Shown here one piece after another: positions 5,556 to 6,359 of a stretch of 6,359 nucleotides of DNA. The position numbers and the translations under genes are program-made. The DNA is from Synechococcus sp. PL34863bin_39. Lineage in GTDB: Bacteria; Cyanobacteriota; Cyanobacteriia; PCC-6307; Cyanobiaceae. Below the pieces are notes generated by a model. It searched no databases. It had not been told where the DNA came from and saw only the letters and a list, made by a program, of their open reading frames with translations. Each line of letters begins with the position of its first letter. Position 1 is the first letter of the stretch. The stretch lies in the NCBI GenBank assembly GCA_011523155.1, contig WTHL01000236.1, positions 1 to 6,359 on the forward strand, written 5' to 3'.

Positions 5556-6359
5556 ATGGGGTTTGATCCGCGCCGCTGGTCACCGGAGTCCCGTGTCCGC
5601 GGCGTCACCAGCAATGTCGAGGCTCTGCTGACTGAAAATGCGGCCCTTCGTCGGGAAAACCAGGCGTTGCGCCGTGAGCTTGAGCGCCTTCTCCGGCGTC
5701 AATCCCAGTCAGGCAGAGAGGGTGTCCGGCAGTCCCGTGGATGGGGCGACTCCCCTGACGCGTCCCAGGATCCTCCCCGGATCACGGCTGAACAGGTCAA
5801 ACGCTGGGGGGTGGAGCTGGCCCGGCAGCATCAGTGGCAGAGCCTGACCACCCGGGCGTTGGAGGCCCTGGTCAACGACCTCAACCGCCGCAGCTTCCAT
5901 CCCAAGCTCTCGCTTCGGCAACGGCTCGATCACCTTCTCCCCCAGCTGGGCACCGATCTGTTCTGCGCCATCGGAGAGCCGACGAGCAAAAAGCAGTGGG
6001 CCGTGCTGGCGGCCTTTGCGCTCTATGGGCTGAGAACGGCGGAATGGCTTGAGGAGGCTCCGGATCGAGTCGTGCTCGATCTGCGTCAGCGATTGCCGAA
6101 CACTAAGGCTGGGAGGCGCACCCGCTCCGACCGCAGACGCTCTGACCGCCCGTTCTCGCAAACCGATGCTGTCGGAGCACCTTTGGGGGCGGATCCCAGC
6201 CGCATCGCTGCCTTCAGTGCCCTGAATCTGCAGTGGGGAGCCAACCGCACTGAGATCAAGAACGCCCATCGCCGGATGGTGAAACGACATCATCCGGATG
6301 TGGGTGGGGACGCCGAGGCGTTCCGTCGAATCACAGAGGCCTATCAGCTTCTAATCACC
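5556..6359 (+). CDS. J-domain protein with N-terminal coiled coil (3' end beyond the window)
   Basis: The frame is open from ATG at 5556 through the last base, giving 268 residues with no stop in the window. Residues 21-49 form a clear coiled coil, with Leu at 24, 31, 38 and 45 in perfect heptads and many Arg and Glu between them. Residues about 75-190 are a helical domain I cannot name, containing an RRSFHPKLSLRQRLDHLLPQ-like segment. An Arg/Ser-rich linker follows. The last roughly 50 residues are a J domain, with LNLQWGANRTEIKNAHRRM, the HPD tripeptide at 246-248, and GGDAEAFRRITEAYQLL. HPD is the signature that stimulates Hsp70 (DnaK) ATPase, so a specialised co-chaperone is the best call. 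There is no G/F region or zinc domain, so it is not a classical DnaJ. Because AYQLL normally marks the J-domain end, the gene probably stops soon after the edge. The client is unknown. Confidence 0.9.
   Translation, partial: MGFDPRRWSPESRVRGVTSNVEALLTENAALRRENQALRRELERLLRRQSQSGREGVRQSRGWGDSPDASQDPPRITAEQVKRWGVELARQHQWQSLTTRALEALVNDLNRRSFHPKLSLRQRLDHLLPQLGTDLFCAIGEPTSKKQWAVLAAFALYGLRTAEWLEEAPDRVVLDLRQRLPNTKAGRRTRSDRRRSDRPFSQTDAVGAPLGADPSRIAAFSALNLQWGANRTEIKNAHRRMVKRHHPDVGGDAEAFRRITEAYQLLIT

Noticed and set aside
5543..5566. Tiny forward open frame starting ATGGCGGCTCGTCAT between the helicase and J-domain genes
   Set aside because: It codes for seven residues and overlaps the J-gene start. 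There is no evidence that it is translated as a leader.
5709..6293. Reverse-strand open frame (194 codons) opposite the J-domain gene
   Set aside because: The forward frame has a coiled coil and an HPD-containing J domain and stays open for 804 bases. The reverse one has no recognisable feature.

Overview
The window looks like a chromosomal segment of a marine picocyanobacterium, most likely marine Synechococcus. The evidence is the GC-rich, tightly packed coding, a set of small conserved proteins I recognise from that group (the 5' reverse-strand protein, the DUF6464-type four-cysteine protein, the 81-residue protein), and the order DEAD-box helicase then J-domain protein. The assignment comes from recalled family patterns, not a search. 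I see no IS element, phage gene, CRISPR array, tRNA or rRNA.

Layout. Bases 1-465 (reverse) hold a conserved cyanobacterial hypothetical gene cut by an in-frame TGA at 64-66. The reading frame continues unchanged, with conserved-looking sequence, to the window edge. Only 38 bases away, and divergent, is a tightly packed forward operon (504-2085): a TerC-family membrane protein, a DUF6464-type four-cysteine protein (2-base gap), and a 165-residue protein starting inside the previous stop codon (ATGA). This last protein resembles the archaeal DUF120 CTP-dependent riboflavin kinase fold.

A reverse operon (3623-2121) converges on it. An LsrG-like ABM-domain protein is followed 24 bases later by a group III iron-type alcohol dehydrogenase whose second canonical metal-ligand histidine is glutamine. 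A divergent intergenic region (3624-3854) with repeated TGATTCA heptamers separates this from the next forward genes: a small conserved hypothetical protein, an RhlE-type DEAD-box RNA helicase with an Arg/Gly-rich tail, and, 17 bases on, a protein with an N-terminal leucine-heptad coiled coil and a C-terminal J domain, cut by the window end.

Functional themes are metal-ion export (TerC), a small carbonyl/alcohol redox pair (ABM plus ADH), and RNA and protein remodelling (helicase plus J-domain co-chaperone). The best leads are the DUF120-like protein, the interrupted 5' gene, and the LsrG-like/ADH pair, which has no other lsr gene in view. I found no clear evidence of a wholly new multi-gene system.
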